Shown: positions 1-8,585 of the stretch, one piece after another
Numbering within the stretch: position 1 is the first letter of the stretch
How the letters are laid out: each line of letters begins with the position of its first letter
Assembly: GCF_900108315.1 (NCBI RefSeq)
Contig: NZ_FNVB01000015.1
Coordinates: 40,226 to 104,225 of the forward strand
DNA: 64,000 bases
Source of the DNA: Saccharopolyspora kobensis
GTDB taxonomy: Bacteria > Actinomycetota > Actinomycetes > Mycobacteriales > Pseudonocardiaceae
Direction of reading: 5' to 3'
The notes under the pieces: model-generated
Seen by the model: only the letters and a program-made list of their open reading frames with translations
Database searches by the model: none
Told to the model about the DNA's origin: nothing
Made by a program: the position numbers and the translations under genes

Positions 1-1275
1 GACCACCACCAGCGCCAGCAGCAGGAACACCAGGCGCTGGTTGGTCACCGCCGCCGCCACGATGTCGGTCAGGCCCGCGAAGTCCGGGACCAGCATGTGC
101 CCCAGCATGACGAACGCGCTGGTCAGGTCAGGCGAGCGGAAGAAGACCCAGCCGATCACCACCAGCAGCATCGTCAGCGCACGGCGGGCGATGCGGGCCC
201 GGGAGTCGGACGGGGCGTGGGCCCAGCCGAACCGCCGCTCGACGACCAGCAGCAGGCCGTGGAACAGGCCCCACACCAGGTACGTCCAGGCCGCACCGTG
301 CCAGAAGCCGGTCAGCACGAAGATGATCGCCAGGTTGCGGTAGGTGCGGGCCGGGCCGCCCCGGTTGCCGCCGAGCGGGATGTAGACGTAGTCGCGGAAC
401 CAGCGCGACAGCGACATGTGCCAGCGGCGCCAGAACTCGGTGACCGTCACCGAGGAGTACGGCCGGGCGAAGTTCTCCGGCAGCCGGAAACCCAGCATCC
501 GGCCCAGCCCGATGGCCATGTCCGAATAGCCGGAGAAGTCGAAGTACAGCTGCATCGCGTAGCCGATCGCGCCGAGCCAGGCGATCGCGAACGTCATGTC
601 CTCGTCCGGCGTCGCGAAGCAGGCGTCCACCATCGGCGCCAGCGTGTCGGCGATCACGACCTTCTTCGTCAGCCCCCACGCGAAGCGCGGGAACCCGGCC
701 GCGATGTCGTCGAGCCGGTGCGTGCGCTCCTGCGGCAGCTGGTCGGCTATCTCCCGGTAGCGCACGATCGGACCCGCCACCAGCTGCGGGAACATCGCGA
801 TGTAGGTGATGAACGAGACCGGGTTGCGCAGCGCGGGCCGCTCGCCGCGGTAGATGTCCACCACGTAGGAGATGTGGTGGAACGTGTAGAAGGAGATGCC
901 GATCGGCAGCGCCAGCTCCAGCACCGGGAAGTCGCCGCCGAACCAGCTGCTGAGCACCGCCAGCTGCTCGGTGGCGAACCCGGCGTACTTCCACACCGCC
1001 AGGATCGCCAGGTTGAACGACACCGCGCCGATCAGCACCCATCGGCGCCGGTTCCGCTCGAAGCCCCACTCGACCGGTTCCAGCCGCAGACCGGCGAAGT
1101 AGTTCACCACGATGCACGCCAGCAGCAGCAGCGTGGTGCCGCCCGCGCCGCTGGCGTAGAACAGCAGGCTGGCCACCGCGACCACGGCGTTGCGCCCGGC
1201 GCGCGGCGCGATCAGCACTGCCGCCAGCACAGCGGGCAGGAAGTACCAGAGGAACAGGGGGCTTGCGAACGACAT
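1..1275 (-). CDS. MBOAT family O-acyltransferase (AlgI/PatA-like), 3' end outside the window
   Basis: This is a polytopic membrane acyltransferase that would transfer an acyl group from a membrane or cytosolic donor to an extracytoplasmic polymer or lipid; the substrate cannot be read from sequence. The 425 visible codons start MSFASPLFLWYFLPAVL and show many hydrophobic segments. The family hallmark FWRRWHMSLSRWFRDY is near residue 280, and the GFWHGAAWTYLVWG stretch near residue 323 carries the presumed catalytic histidine. The protein runs off the left edge, missing perhaps 40-60 residues by comparison with AlgI relatives. No partner (AlgJ/AlgX-like SGNH protein) is visible, but it could lie beyond the edge. 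It is divergent from the scramblase-like gene. Confidence 0.88.
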   Translation of the reverse strand, partial: MSFASPLFLWYFLPAVLAAVLIAPRAGRNAVVAVASLLFYASGAGGTTLLLLACIVVNYFAGLRLEPVEWGFERNRRRWVLIGAVSFNLAILAVWKYAGFATEQLAVLSSWFGGDFPVLELALPIGISFYTFHHISYVVDIYRGERPALRNPVSFITYIAMFPQLVAGPIVRYREIADQLPQERTHRLDDIAAGFPRFAWGLTKKVVIADTLAPMVDACFATPDEDMTFAIAWLGAIGYAMQLYFDFSGYSDMAIGLGRMLGFRLPENFARPYSSVTVTEFWRRWHMSLSRWFRDYVYIPLGGNRGGPARTYRNLAIIFVLTGFWHGAAWTYLVWGLFHGLLLVVERRFGWAHAPSDSRARIARRALTMLLVVIGWVFFRSPDLTSAFVMLGHMLVPDFAGLTDIVAAAVTNQRLVFLLLALVVV

Positions 1276-1475
1276 CGGGGCCTCGGAGTACGGGAGGCCC
1301 TCGCCTCCCCTTGGAGCACTTCAGGATTGCTGAATCGGACTCTAGCCGAGCCCGGAACGTCACCGTGCCGAAACGGAACGGGTCAAAACCGGGCTTTGAT
1401 CCGCTTTGTCCTGACCAGGCGAAACGAGTTCGCGGGCGCACCGGCGAACCGGGGACGGCCGCCGCGCGGATCACC

Positions 1476-1481
1476 TAGCCT
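1476..1481 (+). promoter_or_regulatory. Probable -10 element of a leaderless promoter (scramblase-like gene)
   Basis: TAGCCT lies 7 bases before the ATG and no purine-rich ribosome binding site is present. In actinobacteria this spacing puts the transcription start at the start codon, giving a leaderless mRNA. The -35 region is not convincing. Confidence 0.5.
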
Positions 1482-1488
1482 GGGACTC

Positions 1489-2307
1489 ATGAACGCTCCC
1501 CCGCCGGGCTGGTACCCAGACCAGGCAGATCAGCGCTACGTCCGCTGGTGGGACGGCCACCAGTGGACCCCGCACGTGCAGCCGGCGCGGGCACCGGCAC
1601 CGCCGCAGGGCGACGGCTCCGAGCTGGAGCTCTCCGTGGGCGGGACCGGCGACGCCGCGTCCATCCAGCAGCAGGTGCAGCAGCGCGCCGGGGTCGGCGG
1701 GCCGGTCGCGGGCGGCGGGGGCACCCTGTTCACCGAGCCGGTGCTGGTGATCAACCAGCAGGCGAAGCTGATCGAGATGTCGAACCAGTACGCCATCTAC
1801 GACCAGCACGGACGGCAGCTCGGCTCGGTCGTGCAGACCGGCCAGAGCGGCGCGCAGAAGGCCTTGCGGGTGCTGACCAAGCTCGACTCGCTGATGACGG
1901 TCAAGCTGGAGATCCGGGACGTCACCGGTCGCCCGGTGCTGCTGCTGACCCGCCCGGCCACCGTGTGGAAGGGCAAGGTCCAGGTGCAGCGCCCGGACCA
2001 GTCACCGGTCGGCGAGATCAAGCTGGCGAACGTCTGGGGCAAGCCCCGTTTCGACTTCGAGATCGGCGGCCAGCGCATCGGCGGCATGCGGGCCGAGAAC
2101 CTGCGCGCGTGGGACATCAAGATCGTCGACCACGCGGACCAGCAGATCGGCCAGATCACCAAGACCTGGCAGGGCCTGGCGAAGGCCGCCTTCACCACGG
2201 CGGACAACTACGTCCTGCAGATCCACCGCCCGCTCCAGGACCCGCTCCTGAGCATGGTCCTGGCCTCGGCCCTCACCTTCGACACCATCGCCAGCCAGCA
2301 GCAGTAG
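1489..2307 (+). CDS. DUF2510 plus phospholipid scramblase-like (LURP-one-related) protein
   Basis: The 272-residue protein starts MNAPPPGWYPDQ. Residues 1-30 form a DUF2510 motif (PGWYPDQADQRYVRWWDGHQW), common at the N-terminus of actinobacterial membrane-associated proteins. A Pro/Gly/Gln-rich linker follows to about residue 75. Residues 80-270 resemble the scramblase/LURP-one-related beta-barrel (LFTEPVLVINQQAKLIEMSN, then repeated beta strands such as YAIYDQHGRQLGSVV). No clear transmembrane segment is present. The start is set by the DUF2510 motif and the leaderless promoter; a longer in-frame upstream extension is low-complexity and lies antisense to the acyltransferase gene, so I reject it. 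Biochemical role is unknown. Confidence 0.8.
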   Translation: MNAPPPGWYPDQADQRYVRWWDGHQWTPHVQPARAPAPPQGDGSELELSVGGTGDAASIQQQVQQRAGVGGPVAGGGGTLFTEPVLVINQQAKLIEMSNQYAIYDQHGRQLGSVVQTGQSGAQKALRVLTKLDSLMTVKLEIRDVTGRPVLLLTRPATVWKGKVQVQRPDQSPVGEIKLANVWGKPRFDFEIGGQRIGGMRAENLRAWDIKIVDHADQQIGQITKTWQGLAKAAFTTADNYVLQIHRPLQDPLLSMVLASALTFDTIASQQQ

Positions 2308-2350
2308 CGGCCCGAGCTCGGTGGTGGGGAAGGTTTGGTGGTGGGTTGGG

Positions 2351-2394
2351 CCGTGAGTGTTTTGGGGTGCTATAGCCCCACAAAACACTCACGG
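2351..2394. repeat. Family A palindrome, copy 1 (terminator-like hairpin)
   Basis: Inverted repeat with arms of the CCGTGAGTGTTTTGGGG type around a TATAG-containing centre. It lies 43 bases after the scramblase-like stop and 13 bases after the rlmB stop, between convergent genes. There is no long T-run, so termination is inferred from position. Confidence 0.85.
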
Positions 2395-2407
2395 CACCAA
2401 GGACGAC

Positions 2408-3364
2408 TCAGCTGATGCGGCGGCGACGCGCCACCTCGGAGAGGACCACGCCGGCCGCCACCGAGGCGTTGAGGGACTCGATGCCCGCTGCCATCGGGAT
2501 CGAGACCGTCTGGTCGCAGGTCTCGCGGACCAGGCGGGACAGGCCCCGGCCCTCCGAACCCACGACCACCACCAGCGGCCCGGTCGCCAGCTCCAGCTCG
2601 TCCGAGGTCACGTCGGCGTCCGCGTCGAGCCCGATCACCATCAGGCCCTCGTTCTTGAGGTCCTTCAGCGTGCGGGTCAGGTTCACCGCCTTGGCCACCG
2701 GGAGCTGCGCCGCCGTGCCCGCGCTCGTCCGCCAGGCCACGGCCGTGATCCCGGCGCTGCGGCGCTGCGGGACGATCACGCCGTGCGCGCCGAAGGCCGC
2801 CGCCGAGCGGATCACCGCGCCGAGGTTGCGCGGGTCGGTGACGCCGTCGAGGGCCACGATCAGCGGCGGCAGACCGGAGTCGTAGGCCGCCTGGAGCACG
2901 TCCTCCGGGTGCGCGTACTTGAACGGCGGCACCTGGAGCGCGAGGCCCTGGTGCATCGCGTTGTTGGTCATCCGGTCCAGCTCGACGCGCGGGACGTCGA
3001 CGACCGAGATGCCGCGCGCCTTCGCCTCCCGGACCGCTTCGGTGACCCGGTCGTCGATGTCGATGCCCTGCGCGACGTACAGCCCGCTCGCGGGCACACC
3101 CGCGCGGATGCACTCCACCACCGGGTTGCGCCCGGCCACCAGCTCCGGCTGCGTCTCCGCCGCAGCCTGGCGCTTCGCGCGCTGCTGCTCGGCCTTCGAG
3201 CGCGCGTCCGCGCGCCGCTTCGCGGGGTGGCTGACGCGGTCCTCCGCCTTCGGCGTCGGGCCCTTGCCCTTCAGCCCCCTGCGCCGCTGACCGCCGGAGC
3301 CGACGACCATGCCCTTCTTGTTGGTCTTGCGCATGCCGCCGCGGCGCTTGTCGTTGCCAGCCAC
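2408..3364 (-). CDS. rlmB: 23S rRNA 2'-O-ribose methyltransferase RlmB (TrmH/SpoU family)
   Basis: SPOUT-class methyltransferase that uses S-adenosylmethionine to 2'-O-methylate a guanosine of 23S rRNA. At 318 residues it has a basic, unstructured N-terminus (residues 1-70, Lys/Arg-rich), a substrate-binding domain (about 75-150) and the SPOUT knot with all three family motifs: DGVTDPRNLGAVIRSA near 170, VVGSEGRGLSRLV near 267, and IPMAAGIESLNASVAAGV near 288. The start is GTG, 3 bases after the cysS stop, so the two are almost certainly co-transcribed. An internal Met at residue 11 is an alternative start. It corresponds to the M. tuberculosis gene next to cysS1; close paralogues (TrmH, TsnR) make the exact rRNA site an inference. 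Confidence 0.9.
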   Translation of the reverse strand: MAGNDKRRGGMRKTNKKGMVVGSGGQRRRGLKGKGPTPKAEDRVSHPAKRRADARSKAEQQRAKRQAAAETQPELVAGRNPVVECIRAGVPASGLYVAQGIDIDDRVTEAVREAKARGISVVDVPRVELDRMTNNAMHQGLALQVPPFKYAHPEDVLQAAYDSGLPPLIVALDGVTDPRNLGAVIRSAAAFGAHGVIVPQRRSAGITAVAWRTSAGTAAQLPVAKAVNLTRTLKDLKNEGLMVIGLDADADVTSDELELATGPLVVVVGSEGRGLSRLVRETCDQTVSIPMAAGIESLNASVAAGVVLSEVARRRRIS

Positions 3365-3367
3365 GTG

Positions 3368-4762
3368 TTACCCGTCTTTCAATGTCCACATCGGACCGTC
3401 GGGGGTGTCCTCGACGGCAATCCCGCTGGCCAGCAGCCGGTCGCGCAGCAGATCGGCGGTGGCGAAATCGCGCTCCGCGCGGGCCTGCTTGCGCTGCTCC
3501 AGCATGGCGTCGACCAGGTCGCCGAGCGCGCGCTGCGCGGCGTCGTCCGCGCCCGAGTCCTCGGCCCACTGCTCGGACAGCGGGTCCAGCCCGAGCACGC
3601 CGGTCATCGCCCGCACGGACGCCGCCGCGCCGCGGGCCGACTCGTCGTCGCCCCGGTCCAGCGCCGCGTTGCCCTCGCGGACCACGTTGTGCACCGCCGC
3701 GATCGCCTGCGGCGTCGACAGGTCGTCGTCCATCGCCGCGGCGAACTCGGCGGTCACCTCGCCGGGCTCGACGGCCCCGGCGCGCTGCCCCACCCGCCGC
3801 ACGAACGACTCGATGCGGCGGTAGGTGGCCACCGCCTCGGACAGGCCCGCCTCGGAGAACTCGAGGTTGGACCGGTAGTGCGGGGTGACCAGGTAGTACC
3901 GCAGCTCGGCCGCGCGGGCCCGCTTGAGCACCTCCGGGATGGACAGCACGTTGCCGAGCGACTTCGACATCTTCTCGCCGCTCATCGTCACCCAGGCGTT
4001 GTGCATCCAGTACCGGGCGAACCCGTCGCCTGCCGCGTTGGCCTGCGCCATCTCGTTCTCGTGGTGCGGGAAGACCAGGTCGAGCCCGCCGCCGTGGATG
4101 TCGAACTCGCTGCCCAGGTAGTAGGTGGCCATCGCCGAGCACTCCAGGTGCCAGCCCGGCCGGCCGTTGCCCCACGGCGTCGGCCAGCTCGGTTCGCCCG
4201 GCTTGGCGCCCTTCCACAGCGTGAAGTCGCGCGGGTCCTGCTTGCCGCTGGCCAGCGTCTCGCCCTGCTGCACCTCGTCGAGGCGCTGCCCGGACAGCTT
4301 GCCGTAGTGGTCGGCGTAGGAGGCGACCGAGAAGTAGACGTCGCCGCCCGCCGCGTAGGCGTGGCCCTTGTCGATCAGGCGCTGGATGAGGTCGATCATC
4401 TGCGTGACGTGCCCGGTCGCGCGGGGCAGCGCCGACGGCGGCAGGCAGCCGAGCTGGTCGTAGGCGCGCTCGAAAGCGCGCTCGTGCGTGGCGGCCCACT
4501 CCCACCAGGGCCGCCCCGCCTCGGCGGCCTTGGTGAGGATCTTGTCCTCGATGTCGGTCACGTTGCGGACCAGGCGCGTGTCGTAGCCGTGGTGCTGCAA
4601 CCAGCGGCGGAGCACGTCGAAGTTCAGGCCGCTGCGGACGTGGCCGACGTGTGGGACGCCCTGCACCGTGGCACCACAGACGTAGATCGACGCCACTCCG
4701 GCGCAGCGCGGGTGGAATTCGCGCGTCGTGCGGGTCGCGGTGTCATGCAGGTGCAGGCTCAC
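3368..4762 (-). CDS. cysS: Cysteinyl-tRNA synthetase
   Basis: Class I aminoacyl-tRNA synthetase, cytosolic, charging tRNA-Cys. The 464-residue protein has the HIGH-type motif (PHVGHVRSG near residue 37), the KMSKS motif (GEKMSKSLGNV near 267) and the expected zinc ligands (CGATV near 29, WHLECSAMA near 207, FPHHENE near 231). The C-terminal DALR-like helical domain is present, which argues against the related mycothiol ligase MshC. The GTG start is preceded by TACCAT 7 bases upstream (4770-4775), consistent with leaderless transcription. First gene of a cysS-rlmB pair. Confidence 0.95.
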   Translation of the reverse strand: MSLHLHDTATRTTREFHPRCAGVASIYVCGATVQGVPHVGHVRSGLNFDVLRRWLQHHGYDTRLVRNVTDIEDKILTKAAEAGRPWWEWAATHERAFERAYDQLGCLPPSALPRATGHVTQMIDLIQRLIDKGHAYAAGGDVYFSVASYADHYGKLSGQRLDEVQQGETLASGKQDPRDFTLWKGAKPGEPSWPTPWGNGRPGWHLECSAMATYYLGSEFDIHGGGLDLVFPHHENEMAQANAAGDGFARYWMHNAWVTMSGEKMSKSLGNVLSIPEVLKRARAAELRYYLVTPHYRSNLEFSEAGLSEAVATYRRIESFVRRVGQRAGAVEPGEVTAEFAAAMDDDLSTPQAIAAVHNVVREGNAALDRGDDESARGAAASVRAMTGVLGLDPLSEQWAEDSGADDAAQRALGDLVDAMLEQRKQARAERDFATADLLRDRLLASGIAVEDTPDGPMWTLKDG

Positions 4763-4834
4763 AACCCCGATGGTACGGGGGCCGGTCCGCGCCGAATCAC
4801 GACAGGGGCGGTCACGTCAAGACCGCAGTGACGG

Positions 4835-5557
4835 TCAGCGCAGCAAGTCGCCCGCGGCGGTCAGCAGGGCGTCGCGGCGCTGCGCGGTGGGCGTCGGTTC
4901 CACGATCGCCACCTGGCAACCCACCGCGGCGGCCCCGCCATCGGCCTCTTCGCTGTCGCCGACCATCAGGGCCTCCGACGGCTCCACGCCCAGCCGCTCG
5001 CAGGCGCGCAGGAAGATCTTCGGGTCCGGCTTGATGACGCCCTCGAGGTAGGACAGCAGGAACTCGTCCACGTACTGGGTGACACCGATCCGCTCGAAAG
5101 CGGGACGGATGTCGAAGGCGATGTTGCTGATCACGCCGACCTTCACGCCGGAGGTGTGCAGCCTGCGCAGCACCTCGGCCGTGTCCGGGTACTCGGTCCA
5201 GTAGTCGGGGTCGATCAGGCGCTCGTAGAGCCCGTCGGCCTCGCCGTCCTGGACGCCGGAGCTGCGCAGCACCTCGACGTAGACCTTGCGGTGCAGCTCG
5301 GGATCGAGGTCGCGGTTGTCCCAGGCGTGCTGGTACTCGGCATCGAGCTGGACGATCTGCCCGGTGGGAGCGGTCATCCGCCGCATGATCTCGGCCTGGG
5401 CGGCCAGGTCGAACGGGGCGCCGTCGGCATCGGTGAGATCGGCGTACCAGGACGGATCTTCCTCGAGGCGGAACAGCGTGCCGGAGAAGTCGAAGAGCAC
5501 CGCGCGCAGAGTCACGACGCCCAAGGTAGAGGTGCCGGAGCGACCCGGCACCGACAT
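4835..5557 (-). CDS. HAD-superfamily hydrolase
   Basis: Cytosolic phosphatase or dehalogenase-like enzyme with the haloacid dehalogenase fold. Motif I is LFDFSGTLFRLEE with the second Asp position replaced by Ser (DFSGT in place of DxDGT). Motif II is near GVISNIAFD, the motif III lysine is in GVIKPDPKIF, and motif IV is VGDSEEADGGAAA. The second catalytic Asp usually acts as general acid/base, so phosphatase activity may be altered; other HAD members carry DFSGTL and are called hydrolases. Start ATG at 5557 (240 residues) has AGGTGAG upstream; a GTG at 5515 directly before LRAVLFDF would give a more compact protein and is a real alternative. Substrate unknown. Confidence 0.8.
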   Translation of the reverse strand: MSVPGRSGTSTLGVVTLRAVLFDFSGTLFRLEEDPSWYADLTDADGAPFDLAAQAEIMRRMTAPTGQIVQLDAEYQHAWDNRDLDPELHRKVYVEVLRSSGVQDGEADGLYERLIDPDYWTEYPDTAEVLRRLHTSGVKVGVISNIAFDIRPAFERIGVTQYVDEFLLSYLEGVIKPDPKIFLRACERLGVEPSEALMVGDSEEADGGAAAVGCQVAIVEPTPTAQRRDALLTAAGDLLR

Positions 5558-5619
5558 GCGGTCAAGCTCACCTGCGTTGAATTACCGGATTTTCCCCGCG
5601 CCCGGCCCCGGAACCGGGA

Positions 5620-5835
5620 TCACGCCGCCCTCCGGGAATCGCGGCAGCGATCGACACCGCGCATCGGGACCACGATCCCCGCGACGGAGATCGCCGCGCT
5701 CACCCACAACAGGACCACCGCCAGCGCCAGCCCGAGACCACCGCCTCCGGACCACAGCACGAACGACACTGGCCACACCACGATCGGCTGCACTACGAGC
5801 AGCCGACGCACCCACCGGTTCCGCTCGATCACCAT
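5620..5835 (-). CDS. Small hypothetical membrane protein
   Basis: A 71-residue reading frame with two predicted membrane helices (about residues 11-28, LLVVQPIVVWPVSFVLW, and 32-57, LGLALAVVLLWVSAAISVAGIVV) and a charged, Arg-rich tail. I do not recognise a family. No clear ribosome binding site precedes the ATG, so the start is uncertain. It is called because the hydrophobic pattern is protein-like and differs from the antisense frames, but it may be spurious. Confidence 0.42.
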   Translation of the reverse strand: MVIERNRWVRRLLVVQPIVVWPVSFVLWSGGGGLGLALAVVLLWVSAAISVAGIVVPMRGVDRCRDSRRAA

Positions 5836-6016
5836 GCGTCGAGCATGGCGCGCACCGACCCCGGCATTCCAGATCGCGGCCCCTGAGTTTTCCCTGACTC
5901 CGCCAACCCGTCACGCCGGGCTACCAACCCGTTACTCGGCGGCTCCTTGCTCGCTGCGCCCTCGGCCGGACGGATGCCGATCGACGTTCACCCGGGGCGG
6001 AGAGCAGCGACGGGGC

Positions 6017-6499
6017 TCAGGCGGTGGGGAAGACCAGGGCGGTGGCGACTGCGGCGATGCCTTCGCCGCGGCCGGTGAGGCCCAGGCCGTCAGAAGTGGT
6101 GCCGGAGACCGACACCGGCGCTCCGATCGCTTCGGAGAGCACCTGCTGGGCCTCTTCGCGGCGCTTGCCGATGCGCGGCGCGTTGCCGATCACCTGCACC
6201 GTCGCGTTGCCGATGCGGAAACCGGCCGCTGCGACGCGCTCGCGCACCTCGGCCAGGAAGTCCACGCCGTGCGCGCCCGCCCAGCGGTCGTCGTCGGTGC
6301 CGAACACCGCGCCGAGATCGCCCAGCCCGGCCGCCGACAGCAGTGCGTCGCACAGCGCGTGCGAGGCGACGTCGCCGTCGGAGTGGCCGGCGCAGCCGTC
6401 GACGTCCGGCCAGAGCAGGCCCGCGACCCAGCAGTCGCGGCCGGGCTCGACCGGGTGCACGTCGACGCCCTGGCCGACGCGGGGAAGCAGTTCGGTCAC
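6017..6499 (-). CDS. ispF: 2-C-methyl-D-erythritol 2,4-cyclodiphosphate synthase
   Basis: MEP-pathway enzyme converting CDP-methylerythritol 2-phosphate to the cyclodiphosphate with release of CMP; homotrimeric and cytosolic in the family. The 160-residue protein has the metal-binding GQGVDVHPVE motif at residues 9-18 (Asp and His ligands), the GHSDGDVASHAL motif near 38 (third ligand) and the typical C-terminal SVSGTTSDGLGLTGRGEGI. Its ATG overlaps the ispD stop by 4 bases, so translation is coupled. The carD-ispD-ispF order is the usual actinobacterial arrangement. Confidence 0.96.
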   Translation of the reverse strand: MTELLPRVGQGVDVHPVEPGRDCWVAGLLWPDVDGCAGHSDGDVASHALCDALLSAAGLGDLGAVFGTDDDRWAGAHGVDFLAEVRERVAAAGFRIGNATVQVIGNAPRIGKRREEAQQVLSEAIGAPVSVSGTTSDGLGLTGRGEGIAAVATALVFPTA

Positions 6500-7200
6500 G
6501 CGAGCTCTCCAGTGTTCTGCGGGGCGCCCGCGGCCAGCACCGACTCGGCGACGGCCAGGTCGAACGCGGTGGTGATCTTCAGCGCGTCCGGGTGGCCCGC
6601 GACGGTGTGCACCTTGCCGCCGATCCGCTCCACGAGACCGGCGTCGTCGGTGGCGATGTCACCGGCCGCCGCGTACGCCTCGCGCAGCACGTCGATGGCG
6701 AAGCCCTGCGGGGTCTGGACCGCCCGGAGCTCGGCGCGGTCCACGGTCGCGACGACGTCGCCGGACTCGTCCACCCGCTTGATCGTGTCCGACACCGGCA
6801 GCACCGGGATCACCGCGGGCGCGCCCTGCTCGACCGCCCGCACGACGTCCCGGATCACCGAGGCCGGGGTGAAAGCACGCGCGGCGTCGTGCACCAGCAC
6901 GACCCGCGCGTCCGGTGCGATCCGCCCGACGACGTCGAGCGCCAAGCGCACCGAATCAGTTCGCTCCGATCCCCCGGGCACCACGTGCGCGGCCGGGAGC
7001 TCGGCCAGCTCAGCGGCCACCAGCTCGACCTGGTCGGGCGGGGCCGCCACGACGACGTGCTGCACGCAGCCCGCGGCCAGCAGGCCGCGGACCGCGCGCA
7101 ACAACAACGATTCACCGTTCACCGGAACCAGCGCCTTGGGCATCCCCAACCCCAAGCGCACCCCGCGGCCTGCCGCGGGGACCAGCGCGACTACGCTCAC
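6496..7200 (-). CDS. ispD: 2-C-methyl-D-erythritol 4-phosphate cytidylyltransferase
   Basis: Transfers CMP from CTP to methylerythritol 4-phosphate, the MEP-pathway step before IspE and IspF. At 234 residues it is of normal family length. The nucleotide-binding signature VPAAGRGVRLGLGMPKAL is at residues 7-24 with the conserved Arg and Lys; VHDAARAF (near 100) and TPQGF (near 160) are the other family motifs. It starts with GTG 19 bases after the carD stop, with GGGAACGAGC upstream, so it is read from the carD transcript. Confidence 0.95.
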   Translation of the reverse strand: MSVVALVPAAGRGVRLGLGMPKALVPVNGESLLLRAVRGLLAAGCVQHVVVAAPPDQVELVAAELAELPAAHVVPGGSERTDSVRLALDVVGRIAPDARVVLVHDAARAFTPASVIRDVVRAVEQGAPAVIPVLPVSDTIKRVDESGDVVATVDRAELRAVQTPQGFAIDVLREAYAAAGDIATDDAGLVERIGGKVHTVAGHPDALKITTAFDLAVAESVLAAGAPQNTGELA

Positions 7201-7219
7201 GCTCGCTCGTTCCCGATGA

Positions 7220-7708
7220 TCAAACCGCAGTGGCGAGGACTTCGTCCAGCAGGGTTTCCGCCTTGCCCTCGTCAGTCCCCTCGGCCAGCGCCAACTCGCT
7301 CACCAGGATCTGACGGGCTTTCGCCAGCATCCGCTTCTCGCCTGCGGACAGGCCACGATCCTTCTCGCGTCGCCAGAGGTCGCGCACCACTTCGGCCACC
7401 TTGTTCACATCGCCGGAGGCGAGCTTCTCCAGGTTGGCCTTGTACCGTCGAGACCAGTTCGTTGGCTCTTCGGTGTGCGGGGCCCGCAGCACGTCGAAGA
7501 CCCGATCGAGACCCTCCTGGCCGACCACGTCCCGGACGCCGACGATCTCGGCGTTGTCCGCGGGAACGCGCACGGTCAGGTCGCCCTGCGCGACCTTGAG
7601 GACGAGGTACTGCTTCTCCTCGCCCTTGATCACACGAGTCTCGATTGCTTCGATGAGTGCGGCACCGTGATGCGGGTAGACGACGGTCTCTCCGACCTTG
7701 AAAACCAT
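7220..7708 (-). CDS. carD: CarD-family RNA polymerase-binding transcription regulator
   Basis: CarD binds the RNA polymerase beta subunit and stabilises open complexes at rRNA and many other promoters. The 162-residue sequence matches the family end to end. The N-terminal Tudor-like domain begins MVFKVGETVVYPHHGAA, includes the KQYLVLK strand, and ends about residue 60. The helical DNA-binding domain contains the WSRRYKANLEKL segment (near 90) with the conserved Trp that wedges into the upstream edge of the bubble. It heads the carD-ispD-ispF operon and is divergent from the LpqE-like gene. Confidence 0.96.
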   Translation of the reverse strand: MVFKVGETVVYPHHGAALIEAIETRVIKGEEKQYLVLKVAQGDLTVRVPADNAEIVGVRDVVGQEGLDRVFDVLRAPHTEEPTNWSRRYKANLEKLASGDVNKVAEVVRDLWRREKDRGLSAGEKRMLAKARQILVSELALAEGTDEGKAETLLDEVLATAV

Positions 7709-7860
7709 GTGTCCTCTGCCCCTTTCGCTATGCCCACTTTACCACGCCGGGCAACTCGCCCTCGAAGCCCCATCGCCCGTATTCGCAGGTCAAGCCATGG
7801 ACTGGGGTTGACAAAGGGCACCCGAACGTGCAAGGCGCGACCTTTCGGCCCACTGAAATC

Positions 7861-7873
7861 GTCCACTGTGGAC
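7861..7873. promoter_or_regulatory. Perfect 13-bp palindrome in the carD/lpqE-like divergent region
   Basis: GTCCACTGTGGAC sits in the 288-bp gap between carD and the lipoprotein gene, 136 bases before the latter. A TTGACA at 7809-7814 also lies in the gap. An operator function is only inferred from symmetry and position. Confidence 0.3.
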
Positions 7874-7996
7874 ACCGTTGTCGGCCGGATCGGCGGGCGC
7901 TCCATGCGTAGCTCGGCAAGACCCTGGGGCACCCCCGCGCGGGCGGGGCATTAAGCTCCACCTGGTTGTCCGGCAATCAGGAAGGACGCTGCAACC

Positions 7997-8569
7997 GTGA
8001 GCCGCCCTCAGCACCACAAGGCCGTCCGCCTGCGGTTGATCCCGGCCGCACTCGGGCTCGGCGCCGTCGTTGCCCTCGCCGGGTGCAGTGCCGGTCAGGT
8101 GACCGAGACCGACACCCAGGTCGCCGCCGTGAACGGCGGGAACGGCGATGTGCAGAAGATCGCCGTCCGCAACGCCATGTTCACCTTCCCGAGCACCGGC
8201 ACGGTCTACCCGGCCGGGTCCTCGGCGCCGCTGGAGGCCGTGCTGGCCAACGAGGGCGTCAACGACAAGCTCGTCGAGGTCACCAGCAGCTACACCACCG
8301 CGCCGGCCACCATCGGCGGCGTCACCGACCTGCCCAGCCGCACCGCCCTGCACGCCACCGGCGCCTCCGCCGAGCTGAAGGCGCAGGCCGAGGCCGTCGG
8401 GAACCGCCAGGTGCAGATCACGCTGAACGGCTTCAAGCAGGACATCACCCCCGGCGTGACCATCCCGGTGACCTTCGTCTTCGAGAAGGCCGGCCCGGTC
8501 ACCGTCCAGGTGCCGATCGGCATCGACCACTCGCCGCGCCCCGAGGAGCACGGCGGCGGCGGTCACTGA
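7997..8569 (+). CDS. LpqE-like lipoprotein
   Basis: A 190-residue exported lipoprotein of unknown function. The N-terminus is basic (about 14 residues), followed by a hydrophobic stretch and a lipobox (VALAGCS, Cys about residue 30), so the mature protein should be anchored to the outer face of the membrane. The remainder is an immunoglobulin-like or copper-chaperone-like beta domain (GTVYPAGSSAPLEAVLANEG, then PVTFVFEKAGPVTVQVPIG). A His/Gly tail (EEHGGGGH) ends it. Its place between carD and radA matches lpqE of mycobacteria. Start is GTG; no close alternative keeps the signal peptide. Confidence 0.8.
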   Translation: MSRPQHHKAVRLRLIPAALGLGAVVALAGCSAGQVTETDTQVAAVNGGNGDVQKIAVRNAMFTFPSTGTVYPAGSSAPLEAVLANEGVNDKLVEVTSSYTTAPATIGGVTDLPSRTALHATGASAELKAQAEAVGNRQVQITLNGFKQDITPGVTIPVTFVFEKAGPVTVQVPIGIDHSPRPEEHGGGGH

Positions 8570-8585
8570 CCTCCCAGCTTCCCGG

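Noticed and set aside
97..1488. Long + strand frame upstream of the scramblase-like protein
   Set aside because: It runs antisense through the acyltransferase, is Arg/His/Gln-rich low complexity, and the DUF2510 motif marks the true start.
2357..4831. Long + strand frame opposite rlmB and cysS
   Set aside because: Antisense shadow typical of high-GC DNA; the minus-strand genes have full family motifs.
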